Positions 53,713-61,784 of a DNA stretch of 64,000 nucleotides are shown here, in pieces. The notes under the pieces are model-generated. The model was given only the letters and a program-made list of their open reading frames with translations. It did not search any database and had not been told where the DNA came from. Origin of the DNA: Sporosarcina sp. PTS2304 (GTDB taxonomy: Bacteria; Bacillota; Bacilli; Bacillales_A; Planococcaceae); the NCBI RefSeq assembly GCF_003351785.1, contig NZ_CP031230.1, positions 1,794,001-1,858,000 on the forward strand. The letters run 5' to 3'. Both the position numbers and the translations under genes were made by a program. How positions within the stretch are numbered: the first letter of the stretch is position 1; each line of letters opens with the position of its first letter.

Positions 53713-53838
53713 CTAATGCTTGTCGTCCTGGTGCTTCTTCAAAGTTTTTGCTGCGTCACTTTTTTGCTTTTTTGTCGAGGATTTACATCCCAGAGTTTTA
53801 CCTGCTTTGCCAACTTTACCACCCGAATGTTTAGGCAT
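53713..53838 (-). CDS. Small lysine-rich protein, 41 aa
   Basis: GGAGGGG is five to six bases before the ATG at 53838 and a strong terminator follows, so this is a proper small gene. The peptide starts MPKHSGGKVGKAGKTLG and is about 30 percent lysine with glycine, serine and histidine; there is one cysteine. It looks like the short basic K-G-S proteins of unknown function in Bacillales and lactobacilli; nucleic-acid binding is conceivable. Confidence 0.65.
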   Translation of the reverse strand: MPKHSGGKVGKAGKTLGCKSSTKKQKSDAAKTLKKHQDDKH

Positions 53839-53979
53839 ATATTCCCCTCCTTTATTTTCTCAAGAGTACCTTCTTTAGTTAAATTCAATTCTTTAGTTAT
53901 ACCATTACTTTAGAATTCCATTATCAACATCATAATTTGACTTATTTATTACGAACACTTTTAATAAAGTGTTGTAGTT

Positions 53980-55005
53980 TTATAATTCTTTGTGTAGATG
54001 TATTGATTTTGCAAAAGAATAGGGTATTACTTCTTCCTCTTTAGTTTGTTTCCAAGCTTCTTCTTGATGTGAGTAGTCACTGATCGCTTTAGAACCATAA
54101 CTTGCAAAAAACTCTTCGACAAACTTCATGGTAGATAGCTCTTCTTCTGTAAAATAAACATCATTAAAAGGCACATCAGACTTTACAATCATTTTGGTAT
54201 ATCCAGTATTAACATCTTCTTCTTCATGTATAGAAAAAATATTTAAAGCTGTACCAGAACCAAGTACTGTGTCATGTTCAACAGGAACTGGTCCAAATTC
54301 TTTGTGCCAATAAGGTACTCCACTTATAGAATATTCTTGTTTTTGATACATTAAAAAATCCGTATACCATAGTAATTTCATTAATTTAGTTTTCAAAACA
54401 CCTTCCTTTGAGAAAAATAAAATCATATTGAAAAGTTTTGCAGGTTGAAATTTTGAATAGCCATTAGTAAGTTGATTCTCATATTTAGAATAAAGTAAGT
54501 GCAATACCTCATACGTTGATTTTTCCAGATTTTCAGAAGTTAAAGCATTTAGCTTTTCAGAGATTATTTCTCGATCATGCGGACTGAATGTTTTTTTATT
54601 TTCTTCATAAAACTCTAATATTACACCAGGATTTTTCTGTAACATCTTTAAAATACCCAACTGTGTACCATCCGGTAAGGAGGTGCCTGCTTCATACCTT
54701 TTGATCGTAGCTTCACCCATATTAATAACTTTCGCAAACAAAGTCTGAGTTAATCCTGTTGATTTTCTTATCTTTTTAATATCCTCAGGTGTAAAAGAAT
54801 GCTTGCTTTGATACAACTGACTCAATTGTTGAAGTGTGTGTGTTGCCATCTCTTCATGATAAACATCTTCCCCACAAATCGAACATTCAGCATATTGTTC
54901 AATAATATCAAATGGCTCTTTTCTGAAATTATAAGTAGCTGGACGTTCTTTTATAATGATTTCTCGATTGAAATTACATACTTCACAATAGTGTCTCTCT
55001 GTCAT
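53980..55005 (-). CDS. Panacea/SocA-type antitoxin with MqsA-like HTH
   Basis: 341 residues from the ATG at 55005 (GGAG eight bases before; an upstream GTG overlaps it). Residues 1-60 hold two CxxC knuckles (CEVC and CSIC) as in MqsA; HTH_3 follows at about 75-125 (GLTQTLFAKVINMGEATIKR); the C-terminal half matches the SocA/Panacea domain (FNMILFFSKEGVLKTKLMKLLWYTDFLMY, YWHKEFGPVPVEHD). The protein should bind its promoter and neutralise the toxin encoded just upstream. Panacea domains are known to pair with many toxin folds. Confidence 0.85.
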   Translation of the reverse strand: MTERHYCEVCNFNREIIIKERPATYNFRKEPFDIIEQYAECSICGEDVYHEEMATHTLQQLSQLYQSKHSFTPEDIKKIRKSTGLTQTLFAKVINMGEATIKRYEAGTSLPDGTQLGILKMLQKNPGVILEFYEENKKTFSPHDREIISEKLNALTSENLEKSTYEVLHLLYSKYENQLTNGYSKFQPAKLFNMILFFSKEGVLKTKLMKLLWYTDFLMYQKQEYSISGVPYWHKEFGPVPVEHDTVLGSGTALNIFSIHEEEDVNTGYTKMIVKSDVPFNDVYFTEEELSTMKFVEEFFASYGSKAISDYSHQEEAWKQTKEEEVIPYSFAKSIHLHKEL

Positions 55006-55054
55006 TTTAATCACTCCATTTTTAATTTAGAAGTGGAAGGGATTTTCCACTTCT

Positions 55055-55396
55055 CTAAGGCTGGTCTTCATGGAAAGATATACAGACACATCCACGGATT
55101 AATTCTTCATCTTTTAGTTTGATGTAGGTTATAATTTCATTCACTTCCACTTTGTAAATCCAAACCACTCTCCCAAGACTCCGATCATCCCAATCATACT
55201 GGGGACCCCCAACGCAATGACCAACTTCCAGTTCTAAAATGATTTCCCAGGCTTCTTCTATATTCGTTATTCCTAGATCCGCCAGTTGTTGGATATGAGA
55301 AACCCCATTCCGGTTTCTTCTTACGAAATAACGTTTTCCGCTTCTAATCATCATTTGAAATTTATTTAGTGCTACAACTTTTTCATCTTCTTCCAT
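55055..55396 (-). CDS. Probable toxin of the Panacea TA pair (MqsR-like)
   Basis: 113 residues from the ATG at 55396, preceded by GGAGG. Basic N-terminal half (FQMMIRSGKRYFVRRNRNG), an Asp-Trp-Asp segment, and VVWIYKVEVNEIITYIKLK then CVCISFHE at the end. The final strand pattern (W-I-Y-K ... I-K-L ... I-S-F) resembles MqsR, a ribosome-independent mRNA interferase of the RelE-like fold. It lies 50 bp before the antitoxin gene and behind two palindromic operators. The TA role is well supported by context; the fold assignment is tentative. Confidence 0.65.
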   Translation of the reverse strand: MEEDEKVVALNKFQMMIRSGKRYFVRRNRNGVSHIQQLADLGITNIEEAWEIILELEVGHCVGGPQYDWDDRSLGRVVWIYKVEVNEIITYIKLKDEELIRGCVCISFHEDQP

Positions 55397-55430
55397 TCGG
55401 GGCACCCCTCCTTTATTATATTAGAAGTGA

Positions 55431-55448
55431 AAGTATCACGTGATACTT
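55431..55448. promoter_or_regulatory. TA operator palindrome 1
   Basis: AAGTATCACGTGATACTT is a perfect 18-bp palindrome about 35 bp upstream of the toxin start. Confidence 0.75.
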
Positions 55449-55475
55449 TTTCAAAAGTATATCATACGTTTCTAG

Positions 55476-55493
55476 AAGTATCAAATGATACTT
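55476..55493. promoter_or_regulatory. TA operator palindrome 2
   Basis: AAGTATCAAATGATACTT shares both arms with operator 1, 45 bp away centre to centre (just over four helical turns). A half-like AAGTATATCATACG lies between. Confidence 0.75.
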
Positions 55494-55567
55494 TTTCGTA
55501 CAGTCAGTAAAAGATAACCGTACATGAAGCTTTCAAGATTGTTTCACACACAGTTAACTTATGTACT

Positions 55568-55633
55568 AGAAAAAACCTGTACAGCATATGACGTCGACAC
55601 GAAAAACCGTGTGGAGTCATATGTGTACAGGTT
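55568..55633 (-). terminator. Long terminator after the oxidoreductase gene
   Basis: AACCTGTACA, CATATGAC and ACACG segments pair with CGTGT, GTCATATG and TGTACAGGTT; on the minus strand six T follow. One of the longest stems in the window. Confidence 0.8.
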
Positions 55634-55643
55634 CGCTGTTCAT

Positions 55644-56576
55644 TTATTTGATCGTAATCACAATTTTACCTTTTGCGTGATGTGTTGCACTTAACTCATG
55701 AGCTTCACGCAATCCCTTTTCTGTTAACGGGAACGTATGACCAATATGAGATTTGACTTCCCCCTTTTCCATCAAGTCTCCAAGTTCCGCGAGCTGTTTT
55801 CCATTCGGATTCAGCCATAAGGATTCTGCGGTAATGCCATTCATTTTCGCTTTTTCTGCATTTGGCTGACCTGCAATGGAAACGAGACGACCGCCTTTCT
55901 TTACAACATCGAGGCTCTTCTCTAAAATTTCGCCGCCCATCGTGTCCACTACCAAGTCCACGTCCTTTGCCACATCCGCAAAATCAGTCGTTTTATAATC
56001 AATGAACTCATCCACACCGAGCTCTTTCAAAAACGCTTCATTCTTGTCGCTCGCTGTGGAATAAACGTACGCTCCGAAGCTTTTCGCAATCTGAATAGCA
56101 TAGCTGCCCACGCCGCCGGATCCTGCTTGAATGAGCACCTTATCTCCTTTTTTCACTTGCCCAAAATCCACAAGACATTGCCAAGCCGTCAAACCCGCCA
56201 GCGGAACGGAAGCTGCTTCTTCAAAGCTGAGATGTTCCGGTTTCAACGCCACCAATTCTTCATCGACCGCCACATACTCGCTGTATGTCCCGTTCTCCAT
56301 CGCCGGACGCGCAAACACCTTATCGCCCTTTTTGAACTGCGTCACCTGGCTTCCGACTTCACTGACAACCCCTGCAGCATCCCATCCTAAAATCAACGGA
56401 AACTCAAAAGGCATGGCGTCTTTCATATAGCCTTCCCGTACTTTCCAGTCAATCGGATTAATGGAAGTGGCATGCATTTCAATTAGCACCTGCTGATCTT
56501 TTATCTCCGGTTTCGGAAGATCTTTCTCCACTAACTGATCCGACCCGCCATATTGTTCAATTACGATTGCTTTCAT
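55644..56576 (-). CDS. Zinc-free NADP-dependent quinone oxidoreductase (MDR family)
   Basis: 310 residues; ATG at 56576 is ten bases after GGAG, with a GTG two codons earlier as alternative. Medium-chain dehydrogenase fold: SINPIDWKVREGYM, LILGWDAAGVVSEVGSQV, the Rossmann loop AGSGGVGSYAIQIAKSFGA, and DLVVDTMGGEILEKSL. It lacks the cysteine and histidine zinc ligands, as in quinone oxidoreductases and enone reductases. Monocistronic, cytoplasmic. Confidence 0.9.
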   Translation of the reverse strand: MKAIVIEQYGGSDQLVEKDLPKPEIKDQQVLIEMHATSINPIDWKVREGYMKDAMPFEFPLILGWDAAGVVSEVGSQVTQFKKGDKVFARPAMENGTYSEYVAVDEELVALKPEHLSFEEAASVPLAGLTAWQCLVDFGQVKKGDKVLIQAGSGGVGSYAIQIAKSFGAYVYSTASDKNEAFLKELGVDEFIDYKTTDFADVAKDVDLVVDTMGGEILEKSLDVVKKGGRLVSIAGQPNAEKAKMNGITAESLWLNPNGKQLAELGDLMEKGEVKSHIGHTFPLTEKGLREAHELSATHHAKGKIVITIK

Positions 56577-56689
56577 TTTCACTACACTCCTTCTGATTAG
56601 TATTGATATCTGATTGTGTGATACGTACTTCCTATAGCTGTATACCCTGAATCATTTATCTCAATCAAAGGGGTGAATGAATAGTGATA

Positions 56690-56771
56690 GGTACCTGCGC
56701 AAGAAACTAACGTGAAAGTTTAAACATTCATGTTTGTTCAAACAATCATAAATGTTTCGCGCGCAGGTACC
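56690..56771. repeat. Type A palindromic element, full-length reference copy
   Basis: 82 bp from GGTACCTGCGCAAGAAAC to TTTCGCGCGCAGGTACC. The outer arms pair over 16 bp; the centre is itself nearly palindromic (AAACATTCATG ... ATAAATGTTT). Flanks AGTGATA and CTTCACT extend the inverted repeat. Confidence 0.9.
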
Positions 56772-56902
56772 CTTCACTAGAAAGTTTCACAATTCTCCTT
56801 TGTTCTACATACAGTATGAACTCATGAATGCTCTGTTGGGTATTCCACAAACCGTCTCACTAGCCAAGCAACAACAATACTGAATATGAAATGACCCGCT
56901 GT

Positions 56903-57262
56903 CTAGTAAAACCAAGCCATGCCATCATCTGTCGCTGGTGCTTTTTCTGTAAATGACGTCAAAAAGAATAACACACCACTCCCCGCTGTATATACAGCGA
57001 TATACGGCCACATCAAAAACTGAAAACCAATTAAGGACAGCAAGTAATAAAGTCCGACAACGCTAACTATGCAAAAGATGAAGTGGAAGAAAATACCAAA
57101 CCATGCACTTTCATCAAAGACGTGTATTAAAGGAAAATAATCTACATTGTAGAGCAAAACATACGCTTCATTTCCCGTTACCCAATAAACAAGCTGTAGC
57201 AAAATCGCTAACACAAACCCACTTACAATCCCGATACTAAGTAACCGCACGAATGGATTCAT
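56903..57262 (-). CDS. Hypothetical four-helix membrane protein, 119 aa
   Basis: Four hydrophobic segments (LLSIGIVSGFVLAILLQLVY, WFGIFFHFIFCIVSVVGLYY, LLSLIGFQFLMWPYIAVYT, then GSGVLFFLTSF) with a short polar tail. GGAGG precedes the ATG. It resembles small conserved membrane proteins of Bacillales, but I cannot name a family or role. Stand-alone. Confidence 0.65.
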   Translation of the reverse strand: MNPFVRLLSIGIVSGFVLAILLQLVYWVTGNEAYVLLYNVDYFPLIHVFDESAWFGIFFHFIFCIVSVVGLYYLLSLIGFQFLMWPYIAVYTAGSGVLFFLTSFTEKAPATDDGMAWFY

Positions 57263-57803
57263 TTTCTACACCTCCTATTACATGGACGTAGTACCCCAAA
57301 ACATCTTTGTCTCTTCCTTTCATAATTGTTTACCCATTCATGAAAGCTTTTACACAGATACCTTTTATTTGCTCTTCTGTCACATACATATCTTATTTAT
57401 GCCAGTCGCTGAGATCTTCCTGAAAGCAGGCTCTCACTGCCGGTTCAGTTCCATCTCACGGTATTCAATCCACGTATACCCGATTCATCCTATTATGTTC
57501 TTAACTAGACGCAGTAAGCTGCACGTCCGGATATTCAACCTGCTAAATTGAAAGGTGTTTGTGCGTCACACAATTCAGACACGATTCAAAATTGTTTTCA
57601 AGTTGATAGAATTGATGTATCACATTGTCCATTTCCTTTTGAAGCTACCACCACGAATTTCCCGTTGGCTGTATACCTTCCGCAAAAAATCACTATATAG
57701 ATGAAAAAAAGGGTTTTTTTATCAGACACTATTTTTCCATACATATCCATTGTAAAAAAACAGGTTCACATAGTATTCACTGAACATAAATTAACATATC
57801 CGC
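57263..57803. other. Gene-free stretch with decayed palindromes
   Basis: A decayed type A element (CTTTCATAATTGTTTACCC to TTTTACACAGATACC) lies at about 57310-57362, and a type B arm (GTTTGTGCGTCACACAATTC to TTTTCAAGTTGATAG) at about 57558-57608. No gene with a ribosome site was found. Confidence 0.5.
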
Positions 57804-57872
57804 TGCCAATTTGACGAAGTCCATCTTGCCACTTTGACGAGATGGACCTTGCCACTTTGACGAGACCAATAA
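57804..57872. repeat. Three 23-bp direct repeats, possible transposon end
   Basis: TGCCAATTTGACGAAGTCCA, TGCCACTTTGACGAGATGGA and TGCCACTTTGACGAGACC follow each other at a 23-bp period. Repeated transposase-binding sites of this type mark the ends of IS21-family elements; istA/istB pieces are 5 kb away. No transposase gene adjoins here. Confidence 0.6.
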
Positions 57873-58323
57873 CTTAAGAACTTAAGAAATATAAAACATA
57901 AATATTGTCGAGCTACCACTCGACGTGTTCTCTTTTTATTTATTTTTAAAAAAGTTGTCCACCTTTTACACATAGTTGTCTATCTAGTAAGCAAAAGTGA
58001 ATATGCGGAATAGGGTTGGGCTTGTCGTTTGCTGTACGGGAATGAATGTGGAGAGAGTAGTTTATTTAGTTGATGCGTACGGATTTTGTAGTGAGGGAGT
58101 TTGAAGTGTTGCTACGAATGTCAGAGTAAGTACATTGGCTACTGTCGCATTGTACACACTCTAGTACTGGAAGAAAGAAGTTATTTTTATGTAAAGTTAC
58201 TACACAACTCTGTAAAAGCCCGGTTTAGTATTCCAATTTTTCGTCTAGCCGGCCAATTCTGTTGAAAAAAATTTTCCCCGCAGAGGAAAATCATAGTACG
58301 ATAGAGTACAGGAGTTGATATTG
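57873..58323. other. Gene-free stretch upstream of lysE
   Basis: No gene or repeat recognised apart from a short hairpin (CGTCGAG / CTCGACG region near 57905-57930). AGGAG at 58310 serves the lysE start. Confidence 0.4.
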
Positions 58324-58920
58324 ATGGAAGCGATCATTCACGGAATCATATTAGCATTTGGCCTCATCCTACCGCTCGGAGTGCAGAATGTGTTCGTATT
58401 CACGCAAGGAGCGGCGGGCGTGCGGCGAGCACTGCCGGCCGCCATCACGGCAGCGCTTTGCGACACGCTATTGATCATACTCGCCGTTTTCGGCCTGTCT
58501 GTCATCGTGCTGCAGTTCGAGTGGCTACGCCTCGGTCTGATGCTAGTAGGCATTCTGTTTCTGCTATATATGGGCTATGCCCTCTGGACAGCCGAAACAA
58601 CTGCGGACGAAACCGACCATGCCCTGCCGGTTCGCCGACAAATCCTGTTCGCTGTATCCGTCTCGCTGCTGAACCCGCACGCCATCCTCGATACCGTCGG
58701 CGTCATCGGCACAAGCGCTCTCAAATACACCGAGCAGGAGCAGCTGTATTTTATGCTAGCCTGCATTACAGTATCGTGGCTCTGGTTCCTTGGGTTGGCG
58801 GTCGCCGGTTCGATGCTGAAGAAGCTGGACGGTACGGGGCGCGTGATGTATATGTTCAATAAATGCTCCGCTGTATTTATCTGGGGCACAGCGGTTTATT
58901 TGCTGGCAGGTGTGGCTTGA
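58324..58920 (+). CDS. LysE/ArgO-family amino acid exporter
   Basis: 198 residues; ATG at 58324 with AGGAG nine bases before. Six membrane helices. The opening IIHGIILAFGLILPLGVQNVF with the conserved G-x-Q-N-x-x-V motif, and SLLNPHAILDTVGVIG with N-P-H-A, are typical of LysE and ArgO. It should export basic amino acids (lysine or arginine) by proton exchange. GC content is higher than in its surroundings. Usually paired with a LysG regulator, which is absent here. Confidence 0.92.
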   Translation: MEAIIHGIILAFGLILPLGVQNVFVFTQGAAGVRRALPAAITAALCDTLLIILAVFGLSVIVLQFEWLRLGLMLVGILFLLYMGYALWTAETTADETDHALPVRRQILFAVSVSLLNPHAILDTVGVIGTSALKYTEQEQLYFMLACITVSWLWFLGLAVAGSMLKKLDGTGRVMYMFNKCSAVFIWGTAVYLLAGVA

Positions 58921-58925
58921 GGAAT

Positions 58926-58985
58926 GGTAGCTGTGCAAGAAACTAACGTGAAAGTTTAAACATTAATGTTTTGAGCACAGGTACC
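58926..58985. repeat. Type A palindrome, internally shortened
   Basis: GGTAGCTGTGCAAGAAACTA at the left and TTTTGAGCACAGGTACC at the right; about 22 bp of the centre are missing. It begins six bases after the lysE stop and may terminate it. Confidence 0.75.
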
Positions 58986-59012
58986 TTTCGTTTCCAATTC
59001 AGCCGCTTCCAG

Positions 59013-59420
59013 TCATCGGTCTCTCTTCGGTTCTCCGCCATGCTTCCCCTCAGAATAGCCGGCTAGCTGTACCTTTCCATCTTCAACGATATACAGATAC
59101 GCAACTTCCGGCTCATCGGTAAACACGATTTCCACACCGTTGGACAGTATCGTGTTGCGTATTGGCTGCCGGCTGACCCATTGATCACCGGGATAGAGTT
59201 CATTCAAATACTTGTTTACTGTTTCTTCCTGGCTGTACCATTCCTGTAAATGTGCGTCCTGGCTATACAGGACATAATAAAGTTCACCTGACGCAACCAA
59301 CACGGCAACGGTCAGCAAGATGACGCGGGCTTTTTTCCAAAAAGCCGCCACGATCAGCAACAACACGATCGGCGCCATGAACATCATGAAAAAAATTACA
59401 CTAGCTGGACTCAAGCTCAT
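59013..59420 (-). CDS. Hypothetical membrane protein, about 135 aa
   Basis: Two hydrophobic segments (VIFFMMFMAPIVLLLIVAAF and VILLTVAVLVASGELYYVL) followed by an extracellular or cytoplasmic domain of about 90 residues with SNGVEIVFTDEPEVAYLYIV. The start is uncertain: ATG at 59420 has GGGGAGG close upstream, and a TTG three codons on is a better-spaced alternative. No family recognised. It follows a lipoprotein gene on the same strand (about 80 bp), possibly an operon. Confidence 0.6.
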   Translation of the reverse strand: MSLSPASVIFFMMFMAPIVLLLIVAAFWKKARVILLTVAVLVASGELYYVLYSQDAHLQEWYSQEETVNKYLNELYPGDQWVSRQPIRNTILSNGVEIVFTDEPEVAYLYIVEDGKVQLAGYSEGKHGGEPKRDR

Positions 59421-59498
59421 TCCCTCCCCTGCCGGCTGTTTCTGCATAGTCGATTGAGGGCTACCCAAAAGACGCTGCAGAGCCTGTAAGTTATTGGA

Positions 59499-60053
59499 CT
59501 AATTAATCAGCACTTCAATCTCGTCCTTGTGCTGTTCCGCAAGTTCTTCAAGCAGCCGGTTCGCTTTTTCGTTATAATCAGCCGTACCGGTTTCCGAATC
59601 GTACTCATAAGGGCCCAGTTTCTTTTCCAAATACGTCAGCAAATACGCATTCTGTTCATTCAGCTTCTTCGCATACGCTCGCTGAAATTCCTCCGGCGTC
59701 ATATTCAGTTTCTTTGCCTGCGACTTAGCAAAATCGCGTATTTGCTTAGTATTTTCGTCATCCGCATCCTCAGGCGGCAATATGGAAAACCAGTCTTCTT
59801 CCTCTTCCAGATGCTTCGAAATATCGAGACCCATTTTCTCCACTTCCTGTTTTGCTAGTTCCATTTGTATGGCGCCGTCCAAATAACTGAGTGCCTTTTC
59901 ATCCGGAAATAAAAGCCGTAAATCATAAACGGTGATCACTTCTCCGTTGACGATGGCCGCTGGTTCCTCATTGCCGTATTTCGCTATGCTGCTGCATCCG
60001 GAAAGAATCAGCAGTGAAAATAGGGCGAAAGTGATCGTAAGTTTTTTTAGCAT
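59499..60053 (-). CDS. Putative lipoprotein with SurA-N-like segment, 184 aa
   Basis: ATG at 60053 with GGAGG six bases upstream. Signal peptide with lipobox LSGC, so the mature protein is lipid-anchored outside the membrane. The mature start reads EEPAAIVNGEVITVYDLRLL, like the beginning of SurA/PrsA-type foldase N-domains (VNGEPIT), and the rest is helical and acidic. No rotamase domain is present: it is much shorter than PrsA. A chaperone-like role is a guess. Confidence 0.75.
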   Translation of the reverse strand: MLKKLTITFALFSLLILSGCSSIAKYGNEEPAAIVNGEVITVYDLRLLFPDEKALSYLDGAIQMELAKQEVEKMGLDISKHLEEEEDWFSILPPEDADDENTKQIRDFAKSQAKKLNMTPEEFQRAYAKKLNEQNAYLLTYLEKKLGPYEYDSETGTADYNEKANRLLEELAEQHKDEIEVLIN

Positions 60054-60168
60054 ACTGTGCCTCCAATCAAAACAGATTCCCGAACCATACAGCCCCACAC
60101 TTCGCGCAAAGCGTAGAACTGTTCGTATTTTCTAAATTTTATACTTTTATCTTATTATATTTTGCCAA

Positions 60169-60188
60169 ACGTTTCGTGCACAGGTACC
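60169..60188. repeat. Type A palindrome, right half only
   Basis: ACGTTTCGTGCACAGGTACC, followed by ATTCACT. The left half is missing. Confidence 0.55.
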
Positions 60189-60326
60189 ATTCACTAATGG
60201 ACTACTTACCCAAAAAAGATAGGATTCAAAACATCAACTGAGTAGTTACCACACATGTTTAAAGTAAATTTTCTAAAAAGTTTGACCTTTTTAAGGTATA
60301 ATAACGTTATTATAAGGAGGAAAATC

Positions 60327-61373
60327 ATGTCACATGAATACTTGATAACAATAAATTTTACAGAACCACTTGAAAATTTTATTATTTCCAATGAAAAAGT
60401 CTATTATCATGAACTTTATTATGACTCTTTAAAAATTAATCGAAATAATCTAACTATTAAATGTAAAAGACAAAAGAAAAAAGATGTCAATACCCTATTA
60501 TTTAATTTTAATAGTTCTTTCAATAAGCAAATAAATAAATCATTAACATTCCTTTCTATTACTAATGGTTTTATACCAAACATAAAGAATATAATAGTCT
60601 CTGAACTAAACTTGCAAGGAAAAGAAATAACAAATTTCTCTACAGATAAAATAAATCAACCACTACAAACAAAGCTTTCGGACAAATTAATATGGGATTT
60701 AAGTGATGCAAAAATCCTATTAGAAGAAAATACTTTATCACATACTATTTTAATTTCTTGTATTTATTGGTTAAAAGCACAGGACTATGATTTAGAAGGT
60801 GGGAAATTTGAAAAGCATTGGAAGTCATTTAATACACTTTATACACATATTTCTCAGAAAACCACAGAGTTTGAGAAATTAGTATTTATGAGAGAGTTTA
60901 TATGTACTCATAAGAATCTATTTCCAAGAAGCATTCAATTTATCTCAACAATTACTTCTACAGATATTCGCAATTTAAGAATAAGAGAAATGATTTTGAA
61001 TGATTATACTAACGAAAATAACACTGCAGCTTTTGTACACTTCATAAAAAGATATGATGATAACAGGTTAAACACTATATTTAAGGAAACTCTCGTTTAT
61101 AGACAAGCGTTTCTGAGATCTAAAGGACTTTATGCAGAGGTCGATAGCCATATAAATCATTCTATCGCAAGGAACCAAAAAAATGATGAACAATTATTAG
61201 TCTTTTATTTGATAAAGTATTCCTACTTTATTCGAAATAAATATTTTCATGCTGAAAAGATGGATTCAACCTTTCAGCTATTTAAAAATGACGAAATAGA
61301 AGAGCTTTCGTTACTTAATAAGATTTTTTCAATTTTTCTGCAAGAAATATTAATAGCACACTCACAATATTAG
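60327..61373 (+). CDS. HEPN-like accessory protein, 348 aa
   Basis: ATG at 60327 with AAGGAGG nine bases before. The gene is very AT-rich compared with the chromosome around it. The C-terminal third contains LIKYSYFIRNKYFHAEKMD: R-N and a histidine four residues after the Arg-Asn pair start (R-x4-H), the active-site motif of HEPN ribonucleases, with helical segments on both sides. The N-terminal 130 residues are beta-rich and unrecognised. HEPN proteins of this kind act in phage defence and abortive infection. It is bracketed by type A palindromes and lies next to a BREX remnant. Fold call is by motif only. Confidence 0.5.
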   Translation: MSHEYLITINFTEPLENFIISNEKVYYHELYYDSLKINRNNLTIKCKRQKKKDVNTLLFNFNSSFNKQINKSLTFLSITNGFIPNIKNIIVSELNLQGKEITNFSTDKINQPLQTKLSDKLIWDLSDAKILLEENTLSHTILISCIYWLKAQDYDLEGGKFEKHWKSFNTLYTHISQKTTEFEKLVFMREFICTHKNLFPRSIQFISTITSTDIRNLRIREMILNDYTNENNTAAFVHFIKRYDDNRLNTIFKETLVYRQAFLRSKGLYAEVDSHINHSIARNQKNDEQLLVFYLIKYSYFIRNKYFHAEKMDSTFQLFKNDEIEELSLLNKIFSIFLQEILIAHSQY

Positions 61374-61394
61374 TGAAAGATATATTAAGTGATA

Positions 61395-61476
61395 GGTACC
61401 TGCTCCGGAAATTAACGTGAAAGTTTAAACATCCATGTTTGTTCAAATAATCATGAATGTTTCGCGCACAGGTACC
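61395..61476. repeat. Type A palindromic element, full length
   Basis: 82 bp, GGTACCTGCTCCGGAAATTA to TTTCGCGCACAGGTACC, with AAACATCCATGTTTGTTC in the centre. It lies exactly where the pglZ remnant loses its reading frame. Confidence 0.85.
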
Positions 61477-61479
61477 TTT

Positions 61480-61767
61480 CGATTCACTACATATCGAGTA
61501 AATAATTTTTTCCTTCTCCGGCTTCGCAAAGTTTGCATTCAATAAGAATGAGTCCGGCTTTTTCTTTTTCTCTATTTCAATTTCAATTTTTAACGAGAAA
61601 AAATTATTTCGTGTTAACGCACGTACATGAATCGGCTGATCTGCTAATGCTTCCTGTAGCGATTCCACCGTATATTCGCCTTACTCATCGTACCAGAACA
61701 TAACTGTACGAGTTTTTTTATGTAACTCATCCTCTATGCGATCTTTTAATAGCTCTAGAATATTCAT
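61480..61767 (-). pseudogene. pglZ: N-terminal remnant of BREX alkaline phosphatase PglZ
   Basis: The minus strand from ATG 61767 reads MNILELLKDRIEDEL, TRTVMFWYDE, a TAA stop, then GEYTVESLQEALADQPIHVR, ALTRNNFFSLKIEIE and FLLNANFAKPEKE. This is the PglZ start (F-W-Y-D-x-x-G-E, R-x-N-x-F, A-P-F-x-K-P patterns as I know them). A shift in the A-run near 61505 is needed to continue as NYLLDM. About 95 of the usual 700 to 850 codons remain before the type A palindrome. The gene is dead: nonsense, frameshift and truncation. No other intact brx gene is visible in the window. Confidence 0.75.
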
Positions 61768-61784
61768 CTTAAACCCTTTCTTCA

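Noticed and set aside
57791..57973. 60-codon minus-strand frame over the 23-bp repeats
   Set aside because: Runs through transposon-end-like repeats and has no start signal.
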